This document shows, piece by piece, positions 47,013-58,043 of a DNA stretch of 64,000 nt. The stretch is from Aspergillus flavus. Its lineage: Eukaryota; Ascomycota; Eurotiomycetes; Eurotiales; Aspergillaceae. Position 1 is the stretch's first letter. Every line of letters starts with the position of its first letter. A model generated the notes under the pieces. The model had not been told where the DNA came from and did not search any database. It saw only the letters and a list, made by a program, of their open reading frames with translations. The translations under genes and the position numbers were made by a program. The stretch covers positions 1,364,001 through 1,428,000 of the forward strand of contig NC_092403.1 of NCBI RefSeq assembly GCF_009017415.1, in the 5' to 3' direction.

Positions 47013-48250
47013 TTCTCGCGGTACCTATCCCTGGTTGCCTTATGAGCAAGTCGGCATGAGGCTGCATTTTCACTGCCCCTCTCGAGGACGAGGCTGAGGC
47101 TGAAGCGCCCTGTGCACGTACAGCCTTGTATCTGTTGATCGGCAGCCACGTTACCCCAGACTAAACTGGATCCCGCATAGTTTGGAACTCAATCCCCCTC
47201 AGGTGAACTCTTGGCTGTCTGGGATTTAGTAAGCTCTATCTTGACACATATCATGAAACCTGTAGGCTTTTATGTGACTTCAACAACCCCCTCGTTTAAA
47301 GGAAAGTTATTGAGAATGACAAATAAGGGACAAGAGGATGGGGGCGACAAGGGAAAGGGAGAAGATACTGAGTTATGGAATTGTCCATTATGCATTATGG
47401 TGTGATACTGCTATTCCTGAGAATTGTGCGAGTAGGGCTGCGTCGTTCAGCTTCTAGCTTGATTTATAATTGGCGTCTGATTTGACCAGTGCATTAGTAC
47501 GAATGACAAGGACGCGTAGCATCTGGTACACGAGCATTCAACAGATCCTCAAACGGTGGCACTGCAGAAAGTCCATTGCAATCTTAAATCCAGGAAACAA
47601 TACTACTAAAAAGGCAAGCAAGGAGGGGTTCCAGCTTTTCATTTGAACCCGCCGGAGAGCAAATCCGACTGCATATCTAGCCCAGGAATAGAGAGAGCCG
47701 AATACGCCGAGTACGGCCTAAGCCAAGCTATTTCGTAACTCTAACTGAAATAAAGGTGTTCCTTGGACTCCACTGCAACCGCCGCCAACCACTAATGAAT
47801 ATTCATTACCCCCATTTTTCATCAGATCGGAATATATCGGCAAGGGAGGAATCAATCCATTAGCAACAAAATTGGGCATGAATAATAACAATTTGGTAAT
47901 AAATTAAGAAACTATCCAATAGGACTGAGGTGTTAGGTAAGGATATAGACCCCACGGGGTTAACATCTAACCTGATTGGCACATCGGTAAACAAGGTTAA
48001 GCTTATTGGGACCTGTATTTCTATAGTTTTGGACCTTTGTTTGGAGTCTTTTGGAGACTGCTCATACGAATCCAATTTACATCGTACTGTCAGAGCCAAA
48101 TCCTTCCCATTTAGCGCAATTCTCAATAGCCGCCCCAACAAAAGGTGGAGTCGGTGTGGGTGTATATAACTGGAGAACTCTCTCCAAATCCCCCAACCAA
48201 CTCCCTACACTCAACGCCGTACCTGTACCGAACATAACCCTAACGCCGAA
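47013..48250. other. 1.24-kb divergent promoter region
   Basis: It lies between the minus-strand LPPEIR gene and the amidotransferase-like gene. No gene is supported; short frames are unlike known proteins. Confidence 0.45.
48163..48169 (+). promoter_or_regulatory. TATA box of the amidotransferase-like gene
   Basis: TATATAA, 82 bp before the start codon at 48251, in a normal fungal spacing. Confidence 0.5.
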
Positions 48251-49189
48251 ATGGTCCGCAGCATCCACATTGCCGTCCTTGACGTCGATATCCCCCCCCG
48301 AAAGCTGTACGAATCTCACGGTCTGTGCAGTGCTCACTTTCGTAACATCCTCCGGGAGACTGCCTCCCGTCTGAACGAGACCTCCCTAGCCCACGATGAC
48401 CCCATCGACATATCAGTCACTCCATATGACATCCGAGGAGGACATTATCCTGACTTGCGCAAGCTGAGAGGTCATCCTGACCACGTTGTCTACCCTGACA
48501 CCTCTCAAATTGATGCCATCCTGATCACAGGCGGCGCACCGGGTGTGTACGAAATGGACATGTCGCCCTGGATGCAGCGCTTGCAGACCTTTCTCAAGAC
48601 CGTCTTTGAACAATACCCAGAGGTCCGAATTCTAGGCACTTGCTTCGGGCACCAGCTTATCGGACACGCTCTGATGAGAAACCCGGCTGACACTGAGCGA
48701 GATGTGTTCGTTGAGAAATGTCCCCTCGGGAGAGAAGTGGGTATATATACCGTTCAGTTGGAGAAGAACTTCGTCAAGGCTTTTCCATTGGCACTAGGTC
48801 ATTTGCCGCAGCAACAGCTGAGGATTCAAATGTTCCATGGTGATCGTGTCATGGCGGTTAAGAAGGGATCTACTAGCACGCTCGATGATAAGGCTTGTCT
48901 CCCTGCGCCATGGATTAATGTCGGAAGCACACCTATTTGTCCCATCCAGGGGCTGTACTACCCGGGAAGGGTCCTCTCCGTCCAAGGCCATTATGAGCTA
49001 GACGCGTTCGGTATGCAGAACATGTGCTTGGAGTTTGCACCGAGCTTCGGATGGAAAGATTCGAAGCTTGCATTGTTCTTGGAGCAGGTTGGTCCACATG
49101 AGACAGAGCGACGAGATGATGCGAGGTCCTTTGCTACTGCTGTTGTGTGTTTTTTGGCGGGTATGGAGGGACTTCACACTGGCGAATAG
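48251..49189 (+). CDS. class I glutamine-amidotransferase-like protein
   Basis: A single exon of 312 residues. Seen: IHIAVLDVDIPPRKL at the start, AILITGGAPGVYEMD (oxyanion-strand region), the nucleophile elbow LGTCFGHQLIGHA with Cys131, and VQGHYELD with His247 and Glu249, completing the Cys-His-Glu triad of class I glutamine amidotransferases. There is no fused synthase domain, so it works alone or with a partner; stand-alone fungal members resemble the GMP-synthase-like GATase/peptidase C26 group, some of which hydrolyse gamma-glutamyl compounds. The region after the cysteine has an extra insertion with no known role. The substrate is unknown. The start follows a TATA box by 82 bp. Confidence 0.88.
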   Translation: MVRSIHIAVLDVDIPPRKLYESHGLCSAHFRNILRETASRLNETSLAHDDPIDISVTPYDIRGGHYPDLRKLRGHPDHVVYPDTSQIDAILITGGAPGVYEMDMSPWMQRLQTFLKTVFEQYPEVRILGTCFGHQLIGHALMRNPADTERDVFVEKCPLGREVGIYTVQLEKNFVKAFPLALGHLPQQQLRIQMFHGDRVMAVKKGSTSTLDDKACLPAPWINVGSTPICPIQGLYYPGRVLSVQGHYELDAFGMQNMCLEFAPSFGWKDSKLALFLEQVGPHETERRDDARSFATAVVCFLAGMEGLHTGE

Positions 49190-49681
49190 GGCGCATGTAT
49201 GTACGGGCTTTTGTTAAGACTGACAAATCTATCTTTTATTCATCATCTACCTCCGAGCTTGCTTCAGCTAGTCCTGGGCTGCGAATAGTACATCAAGACA
49301 TCACCTTTTTCTATCGGGCTATCTTTAGCGAGTGCATTAAAACCACAGACTTGACTCTTTTCTTTTTGCCTTCCTTCCAACAAAGTACTGTTTTATTGTC
49401 TCTTCTTTCTCATCTTCCTTCTTGTTGTTACTATACCCATGTGTTCATTCAGTGTTACGGAACAAGCCCCATGTTAATATTATCAGTGTTCAGAGAACAT
49501 CTACGATATGTGATTTCCAAATAATAATATGTTCTCAATTAAAATATAGTAAACGAATATGTGGGGAAGGAACGAGAGCAAAACATAGTAGAGGCACATC
49601 ATCCACTGATACCCCTCTTATGACCCTCAACACACGCCTCTACTAGACAGTTGCAACAAAGTGTCATCCCAGGTAGCGACC
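49190..49681. other. intergenic between convergent genes
   Basis: About 490 bp of 3' sequence; AT-rich, no supported gene. Confidence 0.4.
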
Positions 49682-51348
49682 TCAGTAATACAGAGGATTC
49701 TCCGGATCCGTCAAGTCAAACACAACACTAGAATGCGGCTTCGCACCACCCCTCTCCGGAAACTCCTTGCTGAAATCGATTGTCCGGTTGAAGCTCAAGC
49801 TACCATCCTCATTCAAGTCGATATAGAGCGCCTTGAAATCAGCTGGTGTGTTGATCAAACCGATCTCACCGGTCTGCACGAAGTAATCCGTGACGAGGAG
49901 ATGCTTCTGGTCAGGCGTCACCTTGACATAGTGCGGGCCGACGGTTGGCTGATCCTCATCTGGGTCATCCAGACGCTTGACGTTGTTCAGATCGCTGATG
50001 TCGAGGGCTGCGATGTGGTTTGCTGTGGTTAGAGTGAGGTAGATGAACCGGCCGTCTTGGGAGATGTCCGTGCTTTTCAAAATACGGTTAGTGGGATTTG
50101 GTAGAGATTTTATTGCGTGGAAAGGAGGACGTACTAGATTGCGGTAGTGTCACGAGCCTTGGGGCCTAAGTCATAGAGAAGCTCTGCTCTGCCGGGCTTG
50201 CCATTGGCATCTTTCTGTCCGGGATAGATGATCCAGACTTGGCCTAGGTGGACAGCTGTGGCGAGAGCAGCGCCGTCGGGGTTTCCGGGGATGAATTTGA
50301 CGTCCTGAATGCCGCCGCCCTGTATCTTTATTAGCACCCAGCAAGCGGCAGATGAGCTGTGTTAGGAAATTACGCACGTCGGGAATGGTGATGGTGTTGA
50401 GAATTTTCTTAGTCTTCAAGTCCCACAACCTAAGCGTGTTTGCACGCCGGATTCCCGTGCTAGGCTTCAAGATACTGATGGGTTCAACGAAGTCAGAAGT
50501 GAGAATGAAGTTTCTCTCCCAGTCAATGCTAAGACCATGGGGAGAGAACTGCTCGCCCAGAATGTTGAGCGTTCCCTCTACATCTTCCGGCCATTCGTGG
50601 ATGATGTCGAAGTTCGCGTCGGTCTCAACCAGACGGCCTGGCGAAGTGCCCACTGCGGAGCCCATGTATGTAATATAGAATCCGCCGTCTGGCTTCGCGC
50701 GGATCTCATCTGCAATGGATGAGAGGAGGGCGCGGTTGCTTTTCTTGAAGGTTGGCCGGTAGGGGTTGGTGGTGTCGAAGTAGAAAGCCGTATCCTGATG
50801 CATTGTGAGGACGGGCTCGCTGGAAGGATGCACCGTGTGTGCTTACCTGGGTCTTCAACAGCGACAACAGCCCACCACCAACTAGGGTCTTGCCGTCAAG
50901 AGATGGTCCAAGGTGATGCGGGTCGTTGCCGCTAGACGGGACATCCGTTACCCAGAGAAGAGTGCCGAAGGTATCCTGCAACTACGTTAGCTGTGACCGG
51001 ATTCTATCTCAATGGAGGGGGGTACTTACATCGTCAAGACTGTAGGTAGCAAGAAAGTCTAGAAGACCTATCAGCTACTGTACAGAGTGCAACTCTCGGC
51101 ATATACATACCCTTATGGAACTTGTCTCCTGAACCAGTCCAAAAGTAGCCAATCTTCTTTGGCTTGATATCACTGGGAGTGAACGGTGGACTCTCCAGAG
51201 GAGGAGTAGGTACTTGCAAAATGGGCAAAGGAGGGGCATTCTCAGTGAGAGGCTCGGTCACTCCCGGAATGAGTGGAATCAGTGGAGGCAAGGAAAGACA
51301 TTTTCCGAGAGAGGCCAGAGAGACCGCGTACAAGAGAGATGACTTCAT
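49682..51348 (-). CDS. secreted selenium-binding-protein-like beta-propeller
   Basis: Exons 51111-51348, 51030-51058, 50794-50847-side exon 50847-50975, 50378-50794, 50135-50319 and 49682-50072 (minus strand) give 462 residues. Seen: a signal peptide (about 1-19), a Pro-rich segment, SSGNDPHHLGPSLDGKTLVGGGLLSLLKTQ, FSPHGLSIDWERNFILTSDFVEP, LRLWDLKTKKILNTITIPD, DISQDGRFIYLTLTTANH, and PHYVKVTPDQKHLLVTDYF, the recurring blade motifs of selenium-binding proteins (methanethiol-oxidase-like). The Cys-x-x-Cys motif of classical SBP56 is not present: no cysteine is seen after the leader. It may therefore bind another metal or substrate. One small exon (29 bases) was placed by splice signals. Probably extracellular. 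Confidence 0.77.
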
Positions 51349-52971
51349 CCCGATTATGAGTTTCGGTAAGAAGTTATATCGAATGCTCAAGGAGTGACTA
51401 GGGTGGAAATGGAAGATATTCTGAATTATTTGATGAGAAGATTTGAGCAAGTTACTTCCTTATATATTCGTCTCCCATGCCCTCTGTTGCCACCATCACG
51501 CTGAAGATGCTAGCTATCTCGCGTTAGTGGATGCTCAATTGGATCTCCCATATACGACATCTTTCCAGAGAAGCACGCAAAACTTGCTGTGAAGTTAAAT
51601 CCTTGAGGGTATTTGAAATATTGCAAAGAAAGATAAGTTGTAGGGGCATGATCCGCGGTCTGTTGAGTCCGGCCATTGCTGTTTCCCTCTTGGCACCACC
51701 TATAGCGAGAACAGTTGGTATTGCGCACTAACCGAGGTATGCTTGAACATAGTGCGCACTCACAAATGACGCTTTATATGCTCCTTGATGTCGTGATCAG
51801 GTACAGATAAGTCAATATGCAAGTTGAAAGTTCATACAGGGTGCATGAGACTACTCAGGAACCCAGGTCAGGCTATGCAAGGGCGCCCAGTTCGTCCACC
51901 AGGCCCAGTTGAGAAGATGCATTCGATGCGCGTTAGGCCATTCAGGAATCTTGGTCATGTCGATTGCGAATACGAGTGTAATTATGAGCATTTGACAGCG
52001 CCGATCTGTAAAGGTGAACCGATTCAAGCCTTGATGTATGCAAACCGACGATCTCCTTTGGCCTTCGGACAGGTAATTGCCCTGTAACTTTTGATGCCAA
52101 GCCACTTACTAACCTATGAATGACTGAGCTTCTTGAGTCTAATGAAGTTAAAAATCATCTTGGAGAGCTTGGTATACTCCTAGCTTGCCATTTCCAAGTT
52201 ACTGACAACTTATCTGATTTTCTCTCATGAAAAAGTTTATTCGATATATTACGGAAGCTCCTTGAAATGACGGAAACACCGCGACTCTGGAAAAGCCCTT
52301 TTGATCTAACCAAGTGCCTCGTATCCAAGGCCAACTTGCCAGTGAGAAGTGGGCGAACAAATCATTGTGTTATGCATGCCAAGACCACGAGAAGAGGCCT
52401 TGTTCAAAATAGGTTATGTGAATGCCGATATCAATGGGGCAGGAAAGAGATTTACGAGTTAAAATGAGTATCAAAATAGCACTAGACGTTAAATTAAGTT
52501 TCTGGAGCCAAGTAAATGGTTCCTGGTGCAAAGTTAGAGCCTTTAGGAAATCCCCAGCGCACAGCGGGGGACCCTGGATTTCATCACAATGCCAAGCATG
52601 TCGTTATACAGTGGGAATGCTGATCTGCGCCGCTCGGGATTTGCTCACTACGCCTGCAGTAAAATATTGCCTAGACTGTGAGTGACTTCATTTAAAAGAA
52701 ATTACTGTGAATGTTTATTGAACTTTGTTGCTCCTGCGAATGTGGGATGGTTCTACACCAACAACAACATCGGAACTTACATATCAAATTCGTCGAATGG
52801 AGAGAATATGTCGTGATCATCAATTCTCGAGAAGGGCCAGGGGGAGGGGTAAAATGCAAAAGTATTTATCTGTTAGATGTATCATGATGTAGGAGCCATC
52901 TTTCTTCACCAAGCCCCCCTTTGGCGAACACTTGCGACTACAATTTTTCGCATTCAAGGATATACTCCACC
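51349..52971. other. 1.6-kb divergent promoter region
   Basis: It separates the secreted propeller gene and the oxalate decarboxylase gene. A TTATATA (TATATAA on the minus strand) at 51460-51466 lies 112 bp before the propeller start. Open frames of up to about 87 codons resemble no known family. Confidence 0.45.
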
Positions 52972-54493
52972 ATGAAGGCAGCGAGCTTAGCATTCATAAG
53001 CTTCCTACCGTCCGTCCTCGGGGCGGTCGTTCATGACAAGCGCTCTGGCTTTAAGGACGGCCAGCCCATAAGTGACAACGGCAAAGGAGCACCTCTTCTA
53101 GGTAAGACCGAAACTCCAAAACCATCAAAGCTGCCGTCCACGGGCAGTACTCACGCGCTCTATTACAGGCGGGACAAACAAAGCACTTGACTTGCAAAAC
53201 CCCGACAACCTTGGCCAGCCCAGTACCGACAATGGTTTCGTCCCTAACCTGAAGTGGAGCTTTTCTGACTCCAAAACAAGGCTCTTCCCGGGTGGCTGGG
53301 TACGCGAGCAAGTCATTCAGGATCTACCGCAGAGCCACGACATTTCTGGTGCACAACAGCATCTGAAAAAGGGTGCGATTCGGGAGCTGCATTGGCATCG
53401 TGTTGTGAGTGACACCCCATATTGTCTTTACCCCTAGGATGAAACGGTATGTCTGACAATCCTTTGTCTAGGCGGAATGGGGATTCCTATACTCTGGCTC
53501 TCTCTTGCTTTCCGGTGTGGATGAAAATGGCCAGTTCACGACCGAAAAGTTGGAAGAAGGCGACATCTGGTATTTCCCTAAAGGTGTTGCGCACAACGTG
53601 CAAGGCCTTGACGATGAGAATGAGTACCTTCTGGTCTTCGATGATGGTGACTTTGAGAAAGTTGGGTGAGTAACATACCACTCTGCTAGAGGAGTTGAAG
53701 CTGATAAGAGAAAATACAAGGACAACTTTCATGGTCGATGACTGGATAACTCACACACCACGCGATATTCTCGCAAAGAACTTTGGTGTTGACGCATCAG
53801 TCTTCGATAAAGTGCCCGAGAAATTTCCCTATATCCTCAATGGCACTGTCAGCGACGAGGCGAACAACACTCCTCAAGGCACATTGACTGGTAACAGTTC
53901 CTATGTGTATCACACTTACAAGCATCCCTCTGAGCCAGTGCCTGGCAGTGGTGGTACTTTTAGAAAGATTGATTCGAAGAATTTCCCCGTGAGTCAGACT
54001 ATTGCTGCTGCATTGGTGGAGCTTGAGCCCAAAGGGTTGCGAGAGTTGCACTGGCATCCGAACGTGAGTTGGTCCTCCTTCTATTAAAGCTATAATTTGA
54101 TTACTGATGTTTGTATAGGCGGAGGAATGGCTGTATTTCCACAAGGGTAACGCTCGCGCTACGGTGTTCTTGGGTGACTCGAAGGCTCGCACATTTGATT
54201 TTACCGCCGGTGACACTGCCGTTTTCCCTGATAATAGTGGTGAGTAAACATTCCCGAGCTAGCTTACCATATGAATCTAAGATCTGAAATCAGGTCATTA
54301 CATTGAAAATACCTCGGAGACTGAGAAGTTGGTGTGGATTGAGATTTACAAGAGTGATCGTGTGGCTGATATCTCGTTGGCACAATGGCTTGCTCTCACT
54401 CCTGCCGATGTCGTGGCTACTACCTTAAAGGTCGATATTGAAGTCGTCAAGCAGATCAAAAAGGAGAAACAGGTCTTGGTAAAAGGTAAATAG
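52972..54493 (+). CDS. secreted bicupin oxalate decarboxylase
   Basis: Exons 52972-53101, 53169-53404, 53472-53665, 53721-54063, 54119-54239 and 54294-54493 give 407 residues. Seen: a signal peptide (about 1-18), LKWSFSDSKTRLFPGGWVREQ, cupin 1 with REL HWH motif (HWHRVAEWGFLYSG) supplying two His and a Glu for Mn and GVAHNVQG for the third His, the conserved segment VDDWITHTPRDILAKNFGV, and cupin 2 with HWHPNAEEWLYFHKG. Introns interrupt both cupin motifs at the same relative point (before Ala-Glu), a sign of the ancient duplication of the fold. The enzyme splits oxalate into formate and CO2 in acidic surroundings and protects the fungus from secreted oxalate. All metal ligands are intact. 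Confidence 0.9.
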
Positions 54494-54801
54494 TCTAGAC
54501 CTTCCTCATGAGTATCTGTGAGTCAGGTGGGACTTGGCGAGAAAGCGTTGGAGCGCCTTCTTATTCACTTCTGGATATAGTTTAGTAAACTTGACCCTAT
54601 GTCGAGACACTATATTGGTCAATTTCTGAAATCTACTTATTTAATTATTGCTAGCTTGAGACAGTACCAATTGTAACTTTCTCCATTACATGGTCAAACT
54701 CCACGCGTCCTCAGCATATGTAACAGACTCGTTGACTGGTCAAAACATCACAAACCTAACCCCGGTCATAGATACCACTCATACGCACCAGGGTCTTACT
54801 C
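54494..54801. other. short intergenic stretch
   Basis: About 300 bp between convergent genes; no feature seen. Confidence 0.4.
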
Positions 54802-55521
54802 TCAGTCCCAAACAGATACATGCATGATCTCCTCCCCTTCCAAGATGTCCTCTATCTGACTAAACCCCTTGATCCCATCGGGCTCTGCAAATTGGAAATG
54901 ATCCTGCACCTCCCCCCAACCACTAAAGAGCACGAACTCCTCTTTCTCCACACCATCGTCCGTTTTATCCTTGGGTTCCACCCGAATTCCACCCTTCAAC
55001 ACCCTCGGAGCAATATACGCCTCCAAGTGCTTCTTCGCTTCTCCAAGCCTGTTCAAGAACGCTTCCTTCTGACCAGTCTTCAGGAAGTAGCGCCCGATAG
55101 CCATCACGGGGGCATCAACTATTGGCACCTCTCCTGATCCTCCGACAGGCGAACCGAACACACCGAGCTCAGCAGGATCAAGTTCGATATGAATCAAGTA
55201 CACAAGATCTAACTTCTCCTTGAGAGAGGCAAGTAAGGACTGGTTAGTGGAGCTGGGGATCCAATCGTCCATGTGAGCCGACACAGAACTCCAGCCTCCG
55301 AGGAGGTAGATGTATGATGGGTCTTCGATCTGGGCGAACAGGTAGGTCGGGTACTTGGAGTAAGAGGCCTGGGCCTTTGCGGCTGACGATAGTTCCCTTC
55401 GAATGGTTGCTCGGTCAGTTGATGGTTTCAGGTGAAAGAGCGCTAGCTCTGTGATTGGGCTTGCAGATTCGGTGGAGGTCATATTAGTCATGAAATTGGT
55501 CTTGGTTGTTTTGTGGTTCAT
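54802..55521 (-). CDS. tandem dimeric alpha/beta-barrel protein (ABM/EthD-like)
   Basis: An intronless minus-strand gene of 239 residues. Seen: two similar halves. The first has ITELALFHLKPSTDRATIRREL and YLLGGWSSVSAHMDDWIPS, the second VMAIGRYFLKTGQKEAFLNRL and FVLFSGWGEVQDHFQFAEPDG; each carries a Trp-containing strand before a helix, the plan of stress-response/ABM dimeric barrels, so one chain may form the whole barrel. No catalytic residue can be assigned and I do not recognise a characterised homolog. The ATG at 55521 gives a short polar leader; Met11 or Met14 are alternative starts. A TATATAA on the same strand lies at 55630-55636, about 110 bp upstream. Confidence 0.75.
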   Translation of the reverse strand: MNHKTTKTNFMTNMTSTESASPITELALFHLKPSTDRATIRRELSSAAKAQASYSKYPTYLFAQIEDPSYIYLLGGWSSVSAHMDDWIPSSTNQSLLASLKEKLDLVYLIHIELDPAELGVFGSPVGGSGEVPIVDAPVMAIGRYFLKTGQKEAFLNRLGEAKKHLEAYIAPRVLKGGIRVEPKDKTDDGVEKEEFVLFSGWGEVQDHFQFAEPDGIKGFSQIEDILEGEEIMHVSVWD

Positions 55522-55629
55522 AGTGAAGTTAGGTGTAGTTGAAGATATTATGTAGACATCAAGCTCGTGTCAGGATTATAGTCAGGATTATATGCAATGC
55601 TTTTTGGTTAGGCGGGTTGGTGGAAACAT

Positions 55630-55636
55630 TTATATA
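55630..55636 (-). promoter_or_regulatory. TATA box of the alpha/beta-barrel gene
   Basis: TATATAA on the minus strand, about 110 bp before the start codon at 55521. Confidence 0.45.
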
Positions 55637-55853
55637 GTATAGTGTAAGCCTCCGTGTCCACGTCACCTCTGTCGCCTAGTTGAAGGGAGTTCGTTTACTT
55701 GATTTTGGCTGTAAAATCTGATCAAGATAGTGGGGTATGACGCACATTTATGATTAACAAAATAGTAGATGGGATTTGCCTACAATAACAACATAAACAT
55801 ATTGCTACAGATGGTGTAGAACCGGGCTGGATTATATTCAATCGAGAGACTCG

Positions 55854-55874
55854 ATATATATATAGAGAGAGAGA
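55854..55874. repeat. TA/GA simple repeat
   Basis: A run of TA units followed directly by GA units. Confidence 0.8.
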
Positions 55875-55917
55875 GGGGCGGACGCCTGAGTGGTCGAGTA
55901 CACTCAGTGGAAGCCCC
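55875..55917. repeat. nested inverted repeat (two-stem hairpin)
   Basis: GGGGC at 55875-55879 pairs with GCCCC at 55913-55917, and inside it CTGAGTG at 55886-55892 pairs with CACTCAG at 55901-55907 around an eight-base loop. It could be a chance structure, the head of a decayed short element or a structured RNA. Confidence 0.55.
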
Positions 55918-56539
55918 ACGGAATGACGGCTTGGTCCCCAGTCAACACTGCGTACTAGGTTTCAATTCTGGATCTGAATGTATTCCCTTGGGTAGAAGGG
56001 AACCCACGGAGAATACCTTATAAGTAGGGGCACTAATGAGAGTGACGACAACTACGTGAAGAGAAGGTATAATGTTATATAGAGAAACCAGCTCCAGACT
56101 AGATAGGACCACGTAAGATATAGCGGGAGACACCGAGCAATCTTCAGACGTTGTCCCAGTTTTCCTGCCCAAAGGCTGGAGTCAGAGAGCTAGATAGCCC
56201 AACGACGGCAAGCAATATTGTTAATATTATTATTAGAAATTCAGAAAGAAGGTTCGTGTAGAGGAGCTCTCTATAGAGGCCTGTATCTGACTCTCTGCTG
56301 GTGGCTTGGACTACGATCAGAAGACATTAGCGTGGTCAAAGAGATGCGAGCATGGCCGGGTCGTTCTGCAGCATCCCCTTTGGATCCATGGTGACTTATT
56401 ATTCATCAACGAGACATCCCTTTTGATATGTCCTCTGCTCCGGTTGGCACCGTCCAACCGGTATTAGTGATGGTTACTTACTATGAGTCCTCTTGATGCG
56501 AAGGTTAATTTCTGATGGAGGTGAAATCCAATCTAAGTT

Positions 56540-58043
56540 TCAGTGTTCCAACACCAACAATTCTGGGCTCGCCTCCGCCTCATCTTCCCACGGCGCTCGT
56601 TTTCGCTTACCAGCCTCGCTGTCATTCACCGATGAAAAGCCCAAAAGCCGATGCCAATCGGTGCTGGCTAACCGGCACATGCGCTGTCGGTGGGAGGTGC
56701 TCCCCCCCTGTTCCATGATCTCCCGTCCGTACACCATCCCGGCGATGTCGGGTGAACGCGCGGCCTGCAGACCGGCAATGTACCCTAACGAGGGCTCCTC
56801 GTCCAAATTCTCCGCATCATCATCCAACGCCGCCTGGACGGCATCGTGATCCTCCTGCACGTTGCTGCGGAATGTAATGGCCGGCCGCATCCACCGTCTG
56901 CTGATCCCGATGGCAATGTCGCGATATGCCTGGATGTTAACGGCGTACCGTAGGTGTACCTTCGTCCCCCGCTGCAATACTTCCCGGAATCTATTAGATG
57001 ACCGCGTACGCTGCGTTCCAGGATCGGGCCCCCAGAGATATGCGGACGTGGAAGCGGGGGTGGACAATTCTTCGGTCTGATACCAGGTCTCCAGTTGCTG
57101 AAACGAACCGCAATACCAACCACAGATACCACACCAGTAACTCACCGACCTCAAGGGGTAGATATAGATCTATTACCTTGACGTCATTACTCGCGTGAAA
57201 CCCTTTGTGGTACGCGGATACAAAGGAGACTATACCATCCTCAATAAATATATTTCGACGACGGTTGGTCTCGGTGTTGACGTGCTGTAAGCTCAACAGC
57301 TCGGGGATTCGACTGAGCTGACCACTGACAATATGTATAAGAACCGCCAGCTTTTCCTTAAATTCGGTCACCCGCTGCAGATACTTTATAACCAACCGTG
57401 GTTGAAACTGCGTGGGCTGACGGTAATGGATGAACTGTTTCTGCACGCCCGGCTCCCGTACACGCTCTATCAGCCACGTGGCGCCGTCCACCGGCCACTT
57501 TGTCCGAGAATCTCGCAAGAAACTCCATCCAACAGCTGTTTGGGTAGGATCGTCGTACAATGTCTGCCATGAAATGACAGGGGTCTGCCCAAACATCAGA
57601 TCGTCGCATAAAATCGCATGCGTGGCTGCCGTTAAGCCATGGACAAATGCCCGGAAATTACTCATGGTGAACTGTATGTGCTGGTATAGCAATTGATCGG
57701 GGTGTATCCACGTCACATGCCCAGGCTCAATGGTGTTATAATGGATCTTCAGCCCATACGTACGCCAGTCCTGCAGCGTCTCCATTGGTGTGTGTGTTCC
57801 TCGGACCATAAACTGGCCAACCATGTATGTTACCTGCTCCTGGAATGTCTTCCGCGACGTCTGATTCCGCTGGATGCGGTACGTAGGATCCTGGCTCTTC
57901 ACCGAGGATGTGGAGTGGGATACGGTGGACTCTCGCTCATCCTCACTCCCGTACAGCGAATCAAGATCATCCATGGCCACGGCACTACGCAATGTCCAGT
58001 CGGCACAGTTCTGGGGCCTCTGCGAGGTGTCAATAATCTGCAC
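56540..58043 (-). pseudogene. truncated relic of a telomere-linked RecQ-helicase-type gene (OrsD-like central region)
   Basis: Two overlapping minus-strand frames form one ancestral protein. Frame one (56994-58043) includes FRAFVHGLTAATHAILCDDLMF, GWSFLRDSRTKWPVDGATWL, FKEKLAVLIHIVSGQLSRIPELL, RRRNIFIEDGIVSFVSAYHKG and LYLPLEVGELLVWYLWLV. Near 57105 the frame slips into the second (56540-57154), which continues with FREVLQRGTKVHLRYAVNIQ and AYRDIAIGISRRWMRPAI up to the conserved DWHRLLGF. In intact fungal copies a RecQ helicase domain follows this point; here the frame stops shortly after and no helicase motif appears downstream. No good ATG opens the frame (an in-frame TAG lies just upstream), so the 5' end is also lost. 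These genes usually sit next to telomeres. Confidence 0.78.

Larger units (their letters stand above)
55522..56539. other. repeat-like stretch beside the helicase relic
   Basis: It contains a TA/GA simple repeat (55854-55874), a nested hairpin (55875-55917) and AT-rich sequence around 56215-56240. No protein frame is supported; the segment may be a decayed mobile element, but no clean LTR or terminal repeats were found. Confidence 0.4.

Noticed and set aside
52267..52685. two overlapping plus-strand frames with several cysteines
   Set aside because: No recognisable zinc-binding spacing and no splice signals that join them.
55875..55975. possible tRNA or tRNA-derived element
   Set aside because: A D-arm-like stem and a loose B-box-like string are present, but no acceptor stem or anticodon arm can be folded.
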